From Aurantiochytrium sp. KH105 (taxonomy: Eukaryota; Sar; Bigyra; Thraustochytrida; Thraustochytriidae): 64,000 nt of DNA. The position numbers were made by a program, and so were the translations under genes. The stretch spans positions 130,603 through 194,602 of the forward strand of contig BGKB01000083.1 of the NCBI GenBank assembly GCA_003116975.1, read 5' to 3'. Numbering within the stretch: the stretch's first letter is position 1; each line of letters begins with the position of its first letter. Shown piece by piece: positions 41,846 through 52,400 of this stretch. A model generated the notes under the pieces. That model was not told where the DNA came from. It worked only from the letters and a program-made list of their open reading frames with translations, and did no database searches.

Positions 41846-42170
41846 TGTACCGTTTTGCCTGGCTACCTTTTTTCAAGAAAATAATAAATACAATCTGATC
41901 TTTTACAATGGGGTTCAAAGGGTCCACAATTGGTAGTGCACGCTCATGATGTGCGTCGTGCACAAAGACAGCGCACGCTCCCTTTTTCTTTTCTTTTCTT
42001 TTTAGAGGCTGCGCTACATGCAGCAGAATCACGCCAGGATATACATCATTTGCAGAAAGCTTTACACATGCATGGCAATACAGGTCAAAAGTAAGTACTT
42101 GTCCACCCGACGACGATGCTGGAATTCTAAGATATGGATGGAGTCCATGTATTCAACTCAAGCTTCTTCT
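41846..42170. other. Convergent 3' intergenic region
   Basis: About 325 bases, AT-richer, with AATAAATA near 41881 as a possible poly(A) signal for the membrane protein gene. No gene was seen. Confidence 0.5.
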
Positions 42171-42701
42171 TCAATCAGCGTCGGCTTTTTTGGCTTCTGC
42201 GCGACCCAAATAGCTCTTCTCGTCCGTTTCTCCCTGGTCCGTCTTCCTTGGCCCTAGTATAAAGAGCTTGCCACCGGGTTTGCAAAGGTCTGGGTAAGCG
42301 GTGCGCCACTCTTCGACACTCGCCGGCTGTGTCATGGCATGCGAGACGCCGTCACGAACGTTCGCGTACGGATCGTCTTCATCGTCGCCATAGCCACCAT
42401 GACTGCTAGCATTGCTGCTACTTGTACTGCTCCTGCTGTCTTTCTTCCCTTCGAGTGGCTCGAGGCCCTGCAATTGTCGCTCTAGCTTGCGCAAGGTTTC
42501 CTCGAGCTCACGGCCAGTCTCTAGATTAAGGCGCTCAAGCTGCGCCTCGAATGACATACCAGCAGCAAATTCAATGTCGTCATCAATCTCCTCGTCGCTG
42601 CCATCGCGTTGAATGAAAAAGTCCTCATCCTGGTCGACCACTTTGAGCAGGTCAGCAGCAAACTTTTCAAGCTGCCGCTTCTCCTCCTCGTCGTCGTCCA
42701 T
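42171..42701 (-). CDS. Small acidic hypothetical protein
   Basis: This 176-residue protein starts at ATG 42701 (MDDDEEEKRQLEKF). The N-terminal 50 residues are strongly acidic, with a predicted helix (EKFAADLLKVVDQDEDFF). A coiled-coil-like segment follows at about 50-85 (FEAQLERLNLETGRELEETL), then a Ser-rich linker and a C-terminal segment with some order (VEEWRTAYPDLCKPGGKLFI). No family is recognised. The charge pattern would suit a chaperone-like or nuclear adaptor protein; this is a guess. Upstream codons of the same frame have no ATG in good context. Confidence 0.6.
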   Translation of the reverse strand: MDDDEEEKRQLEKFAADLLKVVDQDEDFFIQRDGSDEEIDDDIEFAAGMSFEAQLERLNLETGRELEETLRKLERQLQGLEPLEGKKDSRSSTSSSNASSHGGYGDDEDDPYANVRDGVSHAMTQPASVEEWRTAYPDLCKPGGKLFILGPRKTDQGETDEKSYLGRAEAKKADAD

Positions 42702-43048
42702 CGCTAAAAACCAAAACGCTTGCTCGTCCGTCAGCTCTTCGGAAGAGAGGCAAACGACGCTCGTCGCTTCGCCGCAACCGACACGTTCACGCACGCACGC
42801 ACACAAGAATCTTCTCGCGGTAGCGCCTTTTCCTCGTCGTCGGCGCCGTTGTTGTCGCCGTTGTTGCGGCTCCTAGGCACCAGCAGCAGCGGTCAAGCAG
42901 ATCTGCATTCAACTCAACTGGCCGTCTTGAACCACCACCGCTTGCTTGTTCGCTCGCTCGCTCGCGACGCAGTAGCCGAGGAGCAGCAGAGCGGGGCGAC
43001 GCGAGCGCGCGCTTCGTCAGCCGCGTACCGCCGCGCGAAGAGGAGAGG

Positions 43049-44065
43049 ATGCCGCGGTCGCCGCGCAAGAGAGTCCGCGCGCTCAAGGTCGAGCCCGCAA
43101 CGGCGTCAGCCAAGCTCGACAAGAAGGAGGACATCGCCAAGTCAGCGCAGCACCAAGGCCTGAAGCGGCCGCGGCCACGCTGCGAGGGCTGCCTTGTCAA
43201 GTCCGCAGGGGAAGGTACGTGCAATGTTTGAACGGAGACGCCGGCGCCGGCGCTGCCAACGATGCCGGGGGGAGAAGATCCGCGCGCGATTAATGTCATG
43301 CCTGGCAGGCAGGAGCGCGCCGTGCATAACACGCCCTTCATGCATGACATGCCAATTGTGCATGACAATGACACGCCGTTTGCGCATGACACGCCGTTTG
43401 CACTTGACACGCCGTTTGCTCATGACACTCGATTAATATGACATCCTATTCCGTACGGGAAACTGACGTCCATAACGTGACCTTTGCTACCGTTTGTCAC
43501 GGTGCTCAATCCCCCATTTTAAAACTTCACGATAGCATGCGCACGCACGAGATGTATTGACTGCTGCAAGGCAGTAAAGAGCGAGATGAAGTCGGCCGCA
43601 GCGAGAAAAAAGGGATCCTCAGTATCGCAAGCCAATAGTCGCGCTGCCGCCACCACTGACGTCGAGTGCAGGTTTCACGACAAAGTAGACGCTCTTCTTC
43701 TGGGCTGGATTGAAGGATACCAGGAGCGCGCCACCTTGCGAAGCGATCCGACGCGTCTGCCACGAGGCCAGCACGTCGACAAGCTCTTTGAACACGAGGG
43801 CGACACAGCCTGCCTCTTTTCCATCAAGGATCTTCTTGCATCCACCGCGTACAAGCGCTGGAAGCCGGCCACCATTTCGCAGTCCCGCATGAGCAAGTGG
43901 CACATTGAGACGCAATTCCGGCGCCACGATACAGAATCCCGTGCACAGCGCTTCAAGCGCGTCCTCAAACGCATCCAGACCCAGCATGGCATCAGTGAAC
44001 CGGACCCTGGTGCCGACGTTGCCGATACGATCGCTGCTGCAAATGCAAGCAATAACGCCCCCTGA
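43049..44065 (+). CDS. Basic hypothetical protein, two exons
   Basis: Exon 1 runs from ATG 43049 to 43214 (MPRSPRKRVRALKVEP...CLVKSAGE) and exon 2 from 43575 to 44065. The intron 43215-43574 has donor G|GTACGT and acceptor CAAGGCAG|TAAAG, and the phases match (1 to 1), giving about 218 residues. Exon 2 also contains its own ATG at 43586, so a 159-residue product is the alternative. The N-terminal third is Lys/Arg-rich and disordered. The core (FHDKVDALLLGWIEGYQERA, LFEHEGDTACLFSIKDLLAS, AQRFKRVLKRIQTQHG) looks helical. No family is recognised; a small nuclear protein is plausible from the basic N-terminus. Confidence 0.6.
43215..43574 (+). other. Probable intron (360 bp) containing an 18-bp minisatellite
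   Basis: GTACGT donor, TTGAC-like branch site about 15 bp before the CAAGGCAG acceptor, and matching phases on both sides. The donor is the same six bases as in the histidine phosphatase intron. Most of the interior is a degenerate 18-bp tandem repeat (see 43322-43431). Confidence 0.6.
43322..43431. repeat. 18-bp minisatellite (CATGACACGCCGTTTGCG-like), about five copies
   Basis: Units of the form CATGACACGCCGTTTGC recur at about 18-bp spacing, three of them nearly perfect and the left ones degenerate (CATAACACGCCCTTCATG). It lies wholly within the probable intron. Confidence 0.8.
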
Positions 44066-44160
44066 TTGTTCTTCTCGCAAACGCTTATGCAGCAAAACAA
44101 AGGCATTCTTGCCTAAAAACCAAAAATTATTGACAATGTGCTTGTTTGATTGGGATTTCC

Positions 44161-45150
44161 TTATGACTTGGCAGAAGCCTCGAGCGAGAGGAGCAGCATA
44201 GGACGCACGTACATATCAAGAGCTTCCACAAAATACACGCACGCGAGCCACACCACGCCCATGATTCCCACGAGACCAACGTACGCCAGAGGCGCCCAGA
44301 GGAAGCGCGTGTAGTCCATGAAAAAGTAGTAAAAAATGCCCGTTGCGTAGTGCCAAAAGAGAGCAAACACAACATACATGTTGGCGTAAACAACCATGAA
44401 GATCCAGTGTTCTCGCTTCATTGGCAAACCGCTCAATGTTGCTTCCACGAGCATCATTGCCAAATTCCCGTAGTGCATCGTCAAGGCGCGCCAGTTGAGC
44501 AACCGTGAGAGTCGATATGGGTCCTTGCGCCGCGCCATTGGAATTAACACAAAGTGCACCACCAACGTGACCATGAGTGCCGCGCTAAAGCAGACCTCAA
44601 AGAGCACAGGGAGCCATCGGCTGCGACCTGACATAAACGCGGGTGCGACGCCAAGGCTATGTGTCGCCGCAAGAAGGAAATATGCGGTCAACAGCGTCCA
44701 GCTCCAGACTGTAAAAGTCGTGAAGCGCTTGAAGCGGCGGATGTGCACAATGTTCCCGTAGTTGCTTCTGACAAGGGGGTAGTTGTTCGTCGCGTAAATG
44801 TGCACCGTCAAGATGGTCGCCGCCACGGCAAAGAGTAAGCGTGACACGGTCAGTGCGAGCGACGCTTGATCCGTCACGTCCCGCTCAGGAACATCGACGC
44901 CAAGTAGCGCGAGCGCCTCGTCGATGGACTGAGGTGTTTCTGCGGCCTCGAGGCGCTCCTCGGCGTACCACGTCAGCACACTCACGTCCATGGCGCTCAC
45001 TGTGAGAACCACGAGCAAAAACCTTGGCAGGCTCAACTTGGGCGGCGGACCGTGCCCGGCCCCGGGGACGGGCTGCCCGTCCGTGTTGGTCTCGCCGCCG
45101 CCGCTCTCGTCGCCATTCTTGCCCCGCTGTCGCACAACGCTCGCCGCCAT
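44161..45150 (-). CDS. Six-span membrane protein, FAR-17a/AIG1-like (tentative)
   Basis: This 329-residue protein starts at ATG 45150 (ccacATGGCGG context in the sense strand). After a disordered 35-residue N-terminus come hydrophobic spans near 40-57, 100-118, 145-165, 185-205, 225-245, 255-275 and 285-305. The segment RRFKRFTTFTVWSWTLLTAY followed by FLLAATH recalls the conserved Thr-bearing motif of AIG1/ADTRP (a Thr before the Leu-Tyr-Phe span), and ALTMHYGNLAMMLVEATLSG carries a His in a later span. In AIG1/ADTRP a Thr and a His form the catalytic pair that hydrolyses fatty-acid esters of hydroxy fatty acids. The match is by motif only; an unrelated membrane protein remains possible. Confidence 0.55.
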   Translation of the reverse strand: MAASVVRQRGKNGDESGGGETNTDGQPVPGAGHGPPPKLSLPRFLLVVLTVSAMDVSVLTWYAEERLEAAETPQSIDEALALLGVDVPERDVTDQASLALTVSRLLFAVAATILTVHIYATNNYPLVRSNYGNIVHIRRFKRFTTFTVWSWTLLTAYFLLAATHSLGVAPAFMSGRSRWLPVLFEVCFSAALMVTLVVHFVLIPMARRKDPYRLSRLLNWRALTMHYGNLAMMLVEATLSGLPMKREHWIFMVVYANMYVVFALFWHYATGIFYYFFMDYTRFLWAPLAYVGLVGIMGVVWLACVYFVEALDMYVRPMLLLSLEASAKS

Positions 45151-45741
45151 GGTGGAGCGGGCGGTAGTACGGGCGAATCTTGTTTGCTCTCGATGGGATG
45201 GGATGTGTTTTTTCTCACAAGGTTGTGCTGCATCGACAGATGACCCAGGATGGTAAGGCATATGGCATATGGCATGGCATGACCTGATATGATATGGCAT
45301 GACATCGCACGCAAGTCTGTATCATCGACAGTAAAGGAATCGCTGACCAGAGAGAGCTTGTGAGAGCGACCTGCATCGAGCAGGGCTTCTCGGGCCACCT
45401 CACCATGATCCGAAAGGCATTTGGCACTCATTTTTCATTTGTTGTCGCGTGCCGAGCCTCGTTCTTTTTCCTTTTTTCTGCAAACTTCTCCAGCCAGACC
45501 AACAACCCCCTAATCGATCGTGCTTCTCTTTGGCGACACCACCAGAAAGCCTCTTTCCGCCTTGGAGATCGATCTCGCCCATCGTCGTCGTCCGTGACTT
45601 GCGCTACCTTAACCCTCGTTATAACCCACTTGCGGGGCGCTATACCCCACTTGCACCGTCGCGCCCAAACGGCGAGTCGCGGCGCCGGAGTGAGTGGTTA
45701 CTCTGCTCGCGACGAGGCCGCCGCGCGACGAACCCGAATGG
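45151..45741. other. Divergent intergenic region
   Basis: About 590 bases between the AIG1-like gene (-) and the TrmB-like gene (+). A (GGCATAT)/(GGCATG)-type run lies at about 45255-45305. Two near-identical 14-bp units (TATAACCCACTTGC and TATACCCCACTTGC) lie 20 bases apart near 45620-45653. No clear TATA box or gene was seen. Confidence 0.45.
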
Positions 45742-46866
45742 ATGCTCGCGAGGGCGGGGGCACGGGCGCGGGCGGCGACTGCGCGGGGACTGGCGCGCAC
45801 AGACATGGAGGGCAGAGCGAAAAGGCCTGCGGCGCAGGCGCTCTCGGGCGGTCCCGAAGCCGCTGGCGGCGGCGGCAGCGCCAGCGCCAGTGAGAATGAT
45901 GGCGAGGGCGACAGCAAGCGCGCCTGCACCGACCTGCGCAGCCGCGTCGCCAACACGCGGAGCGAGCCGGGGAATATCAAGAAGATCGACCAGGCGTGGA
46001 AAGAAGTCTTTGGACACCTCAAGCTAGAGGATGTCTCCCTGGTCAGCGAGATCGGCAAGACGCGGCCGCGGAACCACGTGAACCCGCTCGCGTCGCAATT
46101 CCTTAGCCCTGTCGAGCCGCCAAAGTGGGCCGAAATCTTCGAGGACACGTCCAAGCCGCTCTTTATTGACGTTGGCTGTGCGCAGGGCCGCTTCGGTCTC
46201 CTCATGGCCACGAACGAAAAGTGGAAGGACTGGAACCACCTCGGCATTGAAATTCGCGCACCGCATGTCACGCGCGCCAATGCTTGGGCAGAGCGCAAGG
46301 GCCTGAAAAATGTGCACTACGTTAGCTGCAGCGCCAACTCTTCGCTCGGGCCCATCATCTCCTCATATCCGGGCACGGTTGAGTGGGTCGCTGTCCAGTT
46401 TCCGGACCCGCACTTCAAACGCAAGCACCACAAACGCCGCGTTGTCCAGCCCGCATTCCTCGAGGACCTCGCGCGTCATTCGCAAAAGGGCTGCAAGCTT
46501 TTCATGCAGTCTGATATTGAGGAGGTCGTGGCGCAGATGCGCGATCGCACCGACGGTTGCTCCTTTTTCGATCGTGTTGGTACATACACGCCTCGCGACG
46601 AGGCGCTTGACCCGGAAATTTGCCGCAATGGCGCGGACGATTCGCTATGGACAAAGTCGGGCCAGCGTGCAGAGGGCAAGGCGATTGATTTTGGCGATTG
46701 GCTCGAGGGTCCTAATCCGGTCGGCGTGCCAACCGAGCGTGAGGTGCAAAATCAAGCGCTCGACCTACCCGTCTACCGTTGCCTTTTTGAACGCAATGAT
46801 CGCGATGTACCCCCACCTAGTCTCAACACCACTGTTTCGGGCCCCAAGCCTCACCCTGAGGCTTGA
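45742..46866 (+). CDS. tRNA (guanine-N7-)-methyltransferase, TrmB family, plastid/cyanobacterial style
   Basis: The enzyme methylates G46 of tRNA using S-adenosylmethionine. Starting at ATG 45742 it is 374 residues; ATG 45805 (gacATGG) is an equally good start, and the extra MLARAGARARAATARGLAR would suit a mitochondrial presequence. Motifs are FIDVGCAQGRFGLLMA (SAM motif I), NHLGIEIRAPHVTRAN, VQFPDPHFKRKHHKRRVVQP and KLFMQSDIEEV. The FPDPHFKxxHxKRRVVQ and LQSD-like forms are those I associate with plant-plastid and cyanobacterial TrmB; the eukaryotic nuclear Trm8 has FPDPHFK but a different flank. The N- and C-terminal 60 residues are disordered. Confidence 0.9.
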   Translation: MLARAGARARAATARGLARTDMEGRAKRPAAQALSGGPEAAGGGGSASASENDGEGDSKRACTDLRSRVANTRSEPGNIKKIDQAWKEVFGHLKLEDVSLVSEIGKTRPRNHVNPLASQFLSPVEPPKWAEIFEDTSKPLFIDVGCAQGRFGLLMATNEKWKDWNHLGIEIRAPHVTRANAWAERKGLKNVHYVSCSANSSLGPIISSYPGTVEWVAVQFPDPHFKRKHHKRRVVQPAFLEDLARHSQKGCKLFMQSDIEEVVAQMRDRTDGCSFFDRVGTYTPRDEALDPEICRNGADDSLWTKSGQRAEGKAIDFGDWLEGPNPVGVPTEREVQNQALDLPVYRCLFERNDRDVPPPSLNTTVSGPKPHPEA

Positions 46867-47815
46867 GCGCGGGCACAGTATAGATCAAACGACCTGGACA
46901 CTAGCACAAAACCGCCACCTTTTACGTAAAACACTATTTTCCGAGAGCTTCACCCAATGCTTCTTTCTGAACGCAACATGTATCGTCGTGATCTACTTCG
47001 TCACCGCTGTTTGTTTGTTTTGCACGCAACGCGTCCAGTATCGCAGTTTGCAAACAGGGAAAAGTCGAATCGGCAGATGCAAAGGTAGAACGGTTTTAGG
47101 GGGGCGTCCAGATGTTCTATGAATGATCTCGTGCCACAGTCATGACGTTGATCGGATTCGCCAAGTTTGCGCGCACGTCTCTCTTTCTCTCTCGTCGCAG
47201 CAAACCTCCCCCCTTGCAATAGCACGTTGACGCCCGCCCACAAGAGGAATCCGAGTCGACAGTCACCATTGTCGTTCTAGAAGATACAGAACGTTCTGTT
47301 CCTTATCAACAAAGGGAAGCAACCCGGCGAGCGCGTCTCGATCAAACTGCGCGCGAGCGCCTGTGCTGCGACAGCACAGACCAGACCCGCGTCGGCCGCG
47401 CACCGCCTCGCCGTCGCGGCGCGCCTGGGCCCAGTCCAAGCGGCATCCAGCTTCCACCCACTGCCGGCCAACGACCGTGCCATGCCCGCGGCCGGGACCG
47501 AGGCCGCAGCGGATTCCCGAGGCTCCCTCGGGGACACTCGCGGCACGTATACTAGGCCAACGCTACCGCTAACACTACCACCAGGGTGCGCCACCATAAC
47601 CGGTACTACAACACAAGCGAGTGTACCAGCATGGCCGCGACGAGATCCAAGACCCGAAGACTTTCTCCCGAGCGCAGCGAGCGAGCAGCAGTCATGGATA
47701 GCAGAAGCGAATCGCCGGCGAGAGACTCGCGCGCGAGGACCCGGCGGCCGTCGCGCAGGCGGGGCCTGCGCGCGCTCGCGCAGGGCTCGCGAGACCTCGG
47801 TCGGGCGGCCGCACC
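46867..47815. other. Intergenic, promoter side of the peptidase gene
   Basis: About 950 bases. The left 400 are AT-richer (TrmB 3' region) and the right 500 are GC-rich. Overlapping frames on both strands at 47.5-48.2 kb are shadows of the peptidase gene's leader. No gene was seen. Confidence 0.45.
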
Positions 47816-49399
47816 ATGGCGGCGGCGGGGAGCCCGGGCACGGAGCCCTCGGGACGCAGCGGCACGCCCGGCGCGGAGGCGGGGGCGGGCGTCCGCGAGG
47901 TGCTCGAGGCCGTGCTCTCGGGCCAGGACGAGGACGGGGCGCGGGAGAAGCTGCTGCGCATGGACCCCGCGAGCGGCCTCGCAGACCGACGCAGAGCGCG
48001 AAGGCTCGTGGAGAAGCTGCTGCGCGACCACCGCGTGGAGGAGACCGCCGTCCTGGGGCCGCCAGGGTCCTGGAGACGACGTCTGCGCGAGCGCGTCGTG
48101 CTCGAGAATCTGGCCTTTATCGAGGACTTCAACGCACGACAGACCTCCGCAAGACTCGATTCCGACTCGGCGCTACTCTTGCTCGATCATGACGAGTTCG
48201 CGCAAACGATGAGTCAAGGACTGCTCGAAGTCGATGCGGCCATGCCAGAGGCCAACAACACCGACATCGTCAGAGATACAATGCCCTCGGAGCGTACCTG
48301 GGACTGGAGAGAACACGGTGCCGTGGGCCATGTGCGACACCAAGGGAACTGCGGAAGCTGCTGGGCTCATGCCACTGCGGCAGTGGTCGAAGGACGCATG
48401 GCCATCGATGAGCAAAGACTCTATCAGCTGAGTGCCAGACAAATTGTCGAGTGTTTCCGTCCAGAAGCGTACGGATGCCGCGGCGGGAGCTTTATCAATG
48501 CACTGCGCTCCTACACTCAGCACTACGCGCTTGACACAGACAAGACCTGGGCCGAGGCGCCTGTTTCGGCTGCATCGTGTCCAACTGGTCTCGATACAAT
48601 TAGTAAAGACCGAAACGGCGTGGTTTTAACTGAGGGCGTGATCGATAGCAAAGAGATTCGTCCTTCTGTTTCTCGGATGGCAACGCTCGTTCGCCAGCAA
48701 CCAGTTGCCTCCTCCATGATTGCCTCAAGCCGCTGCCTTCAATTTTACGCACAAGGCATTCTTGACGATGTGGCATGCGCTGCTTCGTCATCGTCTGACA
48801 TCAAGCACGGTCAACACGCGGTGGCAATCGTTGGATTTGAGAACCTTGATGACCCCGAACGCAGCGCCTGGATCGTTATGAATTCCTGGGGCCGTCAGTG
48901 GGGGGAGGACGGATTTGCGCGCATCAAAGTTCACCACACAGGTCCACCAGCCTTTGCAATCAATACACTCGTTGCAGCGCCCCGCCGTGCAACTTTTGCA
49001 CCAGCCTGTCGAGCTGGCTCTGTCATAATGGCGAAATGTACAAGCCAAGGCACTGCAAGCAACACAAGTAAACTCACCCCCTATGACGATGGAAGTGAAC
49101 ACGGGCGTGATCAGCACGGCGAGTTCATCCGCAATGCCATCGTCGGCACCGGTTTTGCACTTTGGATCCTGACGTTGGTGTGCATTGTTCAGCACGTTTG
49201 TTTCAGAAATGTTCGCCGAAAGCGACGTGCAAGGCCGCCACGAAGACCATCTCTTACGAGAGCAAGTCATGAGTCATTGAATCGTCTTCTCGAGGGTTAC
49301 GAGGAAGAAATTGACGACGAGAATGACGGCATCGGGGAAGACGGTGCTGTAAACGGCGGAATATCTCGTGCACGTCCATATGACTCATCCATCATCTGA
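47816..49399 (+). CDS. Papain-family (C1A) cysteine peptidase with C-terminal membrane anchor
   Basis: This 527-residue protein starts at ATG 47816 (caccATGG, strong context). The N-terminal 140 residues end in an I29-like propeptide helix (LENLAFIEDFNARQ, then DHDEFAQTM). The mature domain starts near 158 (WDWREHGAVGHVRHQGNCGS). The oxyanion Gln is Q176, the catalytic Cys C182 (CGSCWAHA), the His H334 (QHAVAIVGF) and the Asn N356 (VMNSWGRQW), so it looks active. A span at about 441-463 (IVGTGFALWILTLVCIVQHV) is followed by a basic then acidic cytosolic tail. No N-terminal signal peptide is visible, which is unusual for a C1A enzyme; either the anchor directs insertion or an upstream exon is missing. 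Confidence 0.92.
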   Translation: MAAAGSPGTEPSGRSGTPGAEAGAGVREVLEAVLSGQDEDGAREKLLRMDPASGLADRRRARRLVEKLLRDHRVEETAVLGPPGSWRRRLRERVVLENLAFIEDFNARQTSARLDSDSALLLLDHDEFAQTMSQGLLEVDAAMPEANNTDIVRDTMPSERTWDWREHGAVGHVRHQGNCGSCWAHATAAVVEGRMAIDEQRLYQLSARQIVECFRPEAYGCRGGSFINALRSYTQHYALDTDKTWAEAPVSAASCPTGLDTISKDRNGVVLTEGVIDSKEIRPSVSRMATLVRQQPVASSMIASSRCLQFYAQGILDDVACAASSSSDIKHGQHAVAIVGFENLDDPERSAWIVMNSWGRQWGEDGFARIKVHHTGPPAFAINTLVAAPRRATFAPACRAGSVIMAKCTSQGTASNTSKLTPYDDGSEHGRDQHGEFIRNAIVGTGFALWILTLVCIVQHVCFRNVRRKRRARPPRRPSLTRASHESLNRLLEGYEEEIDDENDGIGEDGAVNGGISRARPYDSSII

Positions 49400-49454
49400 A
49401 AAAAACAACGTCAATCTTTCTTTTCCTTTCTCTTCACTTCGGAGCAGCGAGAGG

Positions 49455-52400
49455 CTAAATGATTTCGATCTTAAGCCGATACCTCCAGTCCTTGCTGTGA
49501 ACCTTGTATTGGTCGTGCGTCCGCGGCTGCCAAGAAACGTCTCCGCCCAGACCCATGTGTGCAGTGTCAATGTGGATGTAAAGCGGTGAGCTCTTGTCGA
49601 TATCCGGCAGCTCACTTTGATGTTTTGCCGTGGTCAAATCGGCAACAGTGTAACGCGAAGCATTGAGTTGCGCCCCACTCATCCCTGTCGGACGGGCGCT
49701 CGGTCCCGGCATTTCGATGCCCTTGGGACTCACACCAGGAAAAACTTCGCGCCGCACAGGCGTCGGCGAAGCGTGCGAAATACGAAATCCGCGTCCCGAG
49801 CCTCGGCTGCGGAATGCAGCCCACTGCACATCGGCTCTTCCTCCGCACTCACTCGGTTTGATGTACGGCACGTGCATTGCATCAACCTCACACTCGTACA
49901 CGCCCAGTGGAGCACTCGCTTTCCGGTCCGGGTACGTCTCGTGTGGCCCGCGACCCAGATACTCGACTTGATCGAATTCCCCTGGAGCTACAAAGACCAT
50001 GCCAACGCGTGGCAAGGTCACGCATCCATTCACAACCGATGAGTCGGCCTCGACATCGCACGTGACATAAATCCCATCATTTGCAAAAGTATACATGGTC
50101 TTTGTACGGAAACGTGGCCTCTTGCCGTGAAAATGAGAGACACACACCTCGACTTGTACGCTTTGCGACAACGTTTCAATCTGCAAGTCGTCCGTCACTT
50201 CATGCAGAGCGTCCAGACCTAGCTTTCTCCACAGACCATTGTATGAGGTTCCGGACTTGGGTGCTAGCTTGCGTAAAAATTCATATGGGAGCATGCTGTC
50301 GAGGCCGCCGAGATCGTTGTCAGTTGGCGCGCGGAAAAAAGCATGTCCAAATCCTCCAGACTCCAGCACCGTCACGCCACTGGGATGCATCACACTGAGA
50401 ATTCTACCATTGTGCGCGTCAAACTCCACCGTGTAGGTGGCGAGACGAACCTCGAACCGTCCTTCGTGCGCTGTTACATCGGGCTCGTCCCCCCCACCAG
50501 AAGACGCAGATGGAGATGGAGGCGGCGCCAGAGCGCTAAACTTGACGCGGCCCAAATCATGGCAAAGACGCCCGGCCGGGCCCAGCACGCACTCCTCAAA
50601 AGCCACTTCATGTCCTTGCGGGGCATACGCCATGTGTCGCGCAAGGACGATATATACGCGCAAACGTAGTCCTTCAAGACCTTCGGCGAGTTCCGCAAGC
50701 GCGGTGCTTGATGGAAGACCACTCACGTTGCCGCTCTTTTCGAGGTAACAGCGTCCCGATGCCAGCGGGTCGACAGATGCGACGCCGAGCACTGACCAGT
50801 GCACCGCAAGAGCGTTTAAAGGAGGCGCATGCGCCTCAAAGACAATTTCTGCGTCAACATCAAAGTCTTTGCGCACGCCAAAGGTGATTACTGCAGGCTG
50901 CTGCAAGTATTTGGCCTCATGCATGCTGGGATGCGGTGTGCGATCGGGAAAGCAAAGGCCATTAATGCAAAAGGTCTTGTCCTCCACGCCGCTCTGGGGC
51001 CCAAAATCACCGCCATAGGCCCACTCGCCTTGCAAAAAGGATGCCTTGGACAAACCCTGGTCGACCCAATCCCAGATGAAACCCCCTTGCATACGCGGGT
51101 GCAAGGGGGAGCGAAAGAGTTTCCAGTAGTGGTGCAAATTTCCATTCGAGTTTCCCATAGCGTGCGCGTACTCGCACAGAATGATTGGGCGCCGCGAGGT
51201 CGCGCGCTCGACCTCCAACAATCGCTTCGGGCTATCGTACATCGGGCAGATAATGTCGGTCGCCTTGGGATCGCGACCGTCGCCCAGAAGCAAGGGAGAG
51301 TCGCCACTTGCAATGCCGCCTTCATATTGAACGAACCGCGTCGGGTCGACTTGACGGATCCACTTGGCGCACAAGCGAGCGTTTGGTCCGCAACCAGATT
51401 CATTGCCAAGAGACCAGCCAATGATGCAGGGATGGTTGCGAGACCGCTTCACCATGGCCTGGCAGCGAAGCAAAAACGCCATTCTCCACTTTGGGTCGCA
51501 CTGCAAGAGAGAAATGGCCGCAGCCACTGTGAATCCATGCGTTTCCACGTTGGCCTCGTCCACAACGAGCATGCCGTATTCGTCGCAGAGCTCGTACCAG
51601 CGATGTGCGTTCGGGTAGTGACTGTTCCGCACCGCGTTAAAGTTGAACTGTTTCATCAGCTCGAGGTCTCTGCGCATCAGCGTCTCAGGAACGGACTTGC
51701 CATGCTCCGGACTCCATTCGTGCCGATTCACGCCGCAAACGAGCACGGGCTCGCCATTCACACGCAATTGGTTCTTGTGAATATCCACGCGGCGAAGACC
51801 CACACGCGTCGACTCGATTTGAATGGCGTCAGCGCTTGTGTTGCCGCCATCGAGGGCCTCGAGCACCAAAGTGTAGAGATATGGATCCCGCGGACTCCAC
51901 AGGCGTGGCTCTGCCACCGCGAGTGTAAGACTTGCGATCGGAACCTCCGACTCCAGACGATGGCGACTGAATTCAGCGAGAGCGTAGCCTGCGGCATCTT
52001 GCGTGGCCACCTTTGATCCATTTGCATCATAGAGAGTCGCACGGAGAACCATGCGATGCGCATCAGTGGCGAGGCCTGAGAAACGTGTCTGGACGTGGAC
52101 CGAGGCGGCCTCGGGATCTGTTTCAACTACATAGTCTACGATGCCGCCCGTTTGAGGCCTACAAGACAGCTCAATGTCACGAAAGCATCCGGAGAGCCAC
52201 CACTGGTCCTGATCTTCGAGATAGCTTCCATCGGTCCAACGATAGATGACCAGGACGAGGGAGTTCGTCGCACCAAGTTGCGTATGGGAAATCTTCACCT
52301 CTGTCTCAGTCATGCTGTCTTGTCCGTAGCCTACGCGCACGCCATTCACATAAATGTCGACGCCAGCGCCGGCTCCATGCAGAATCAAAAACACATCGCG

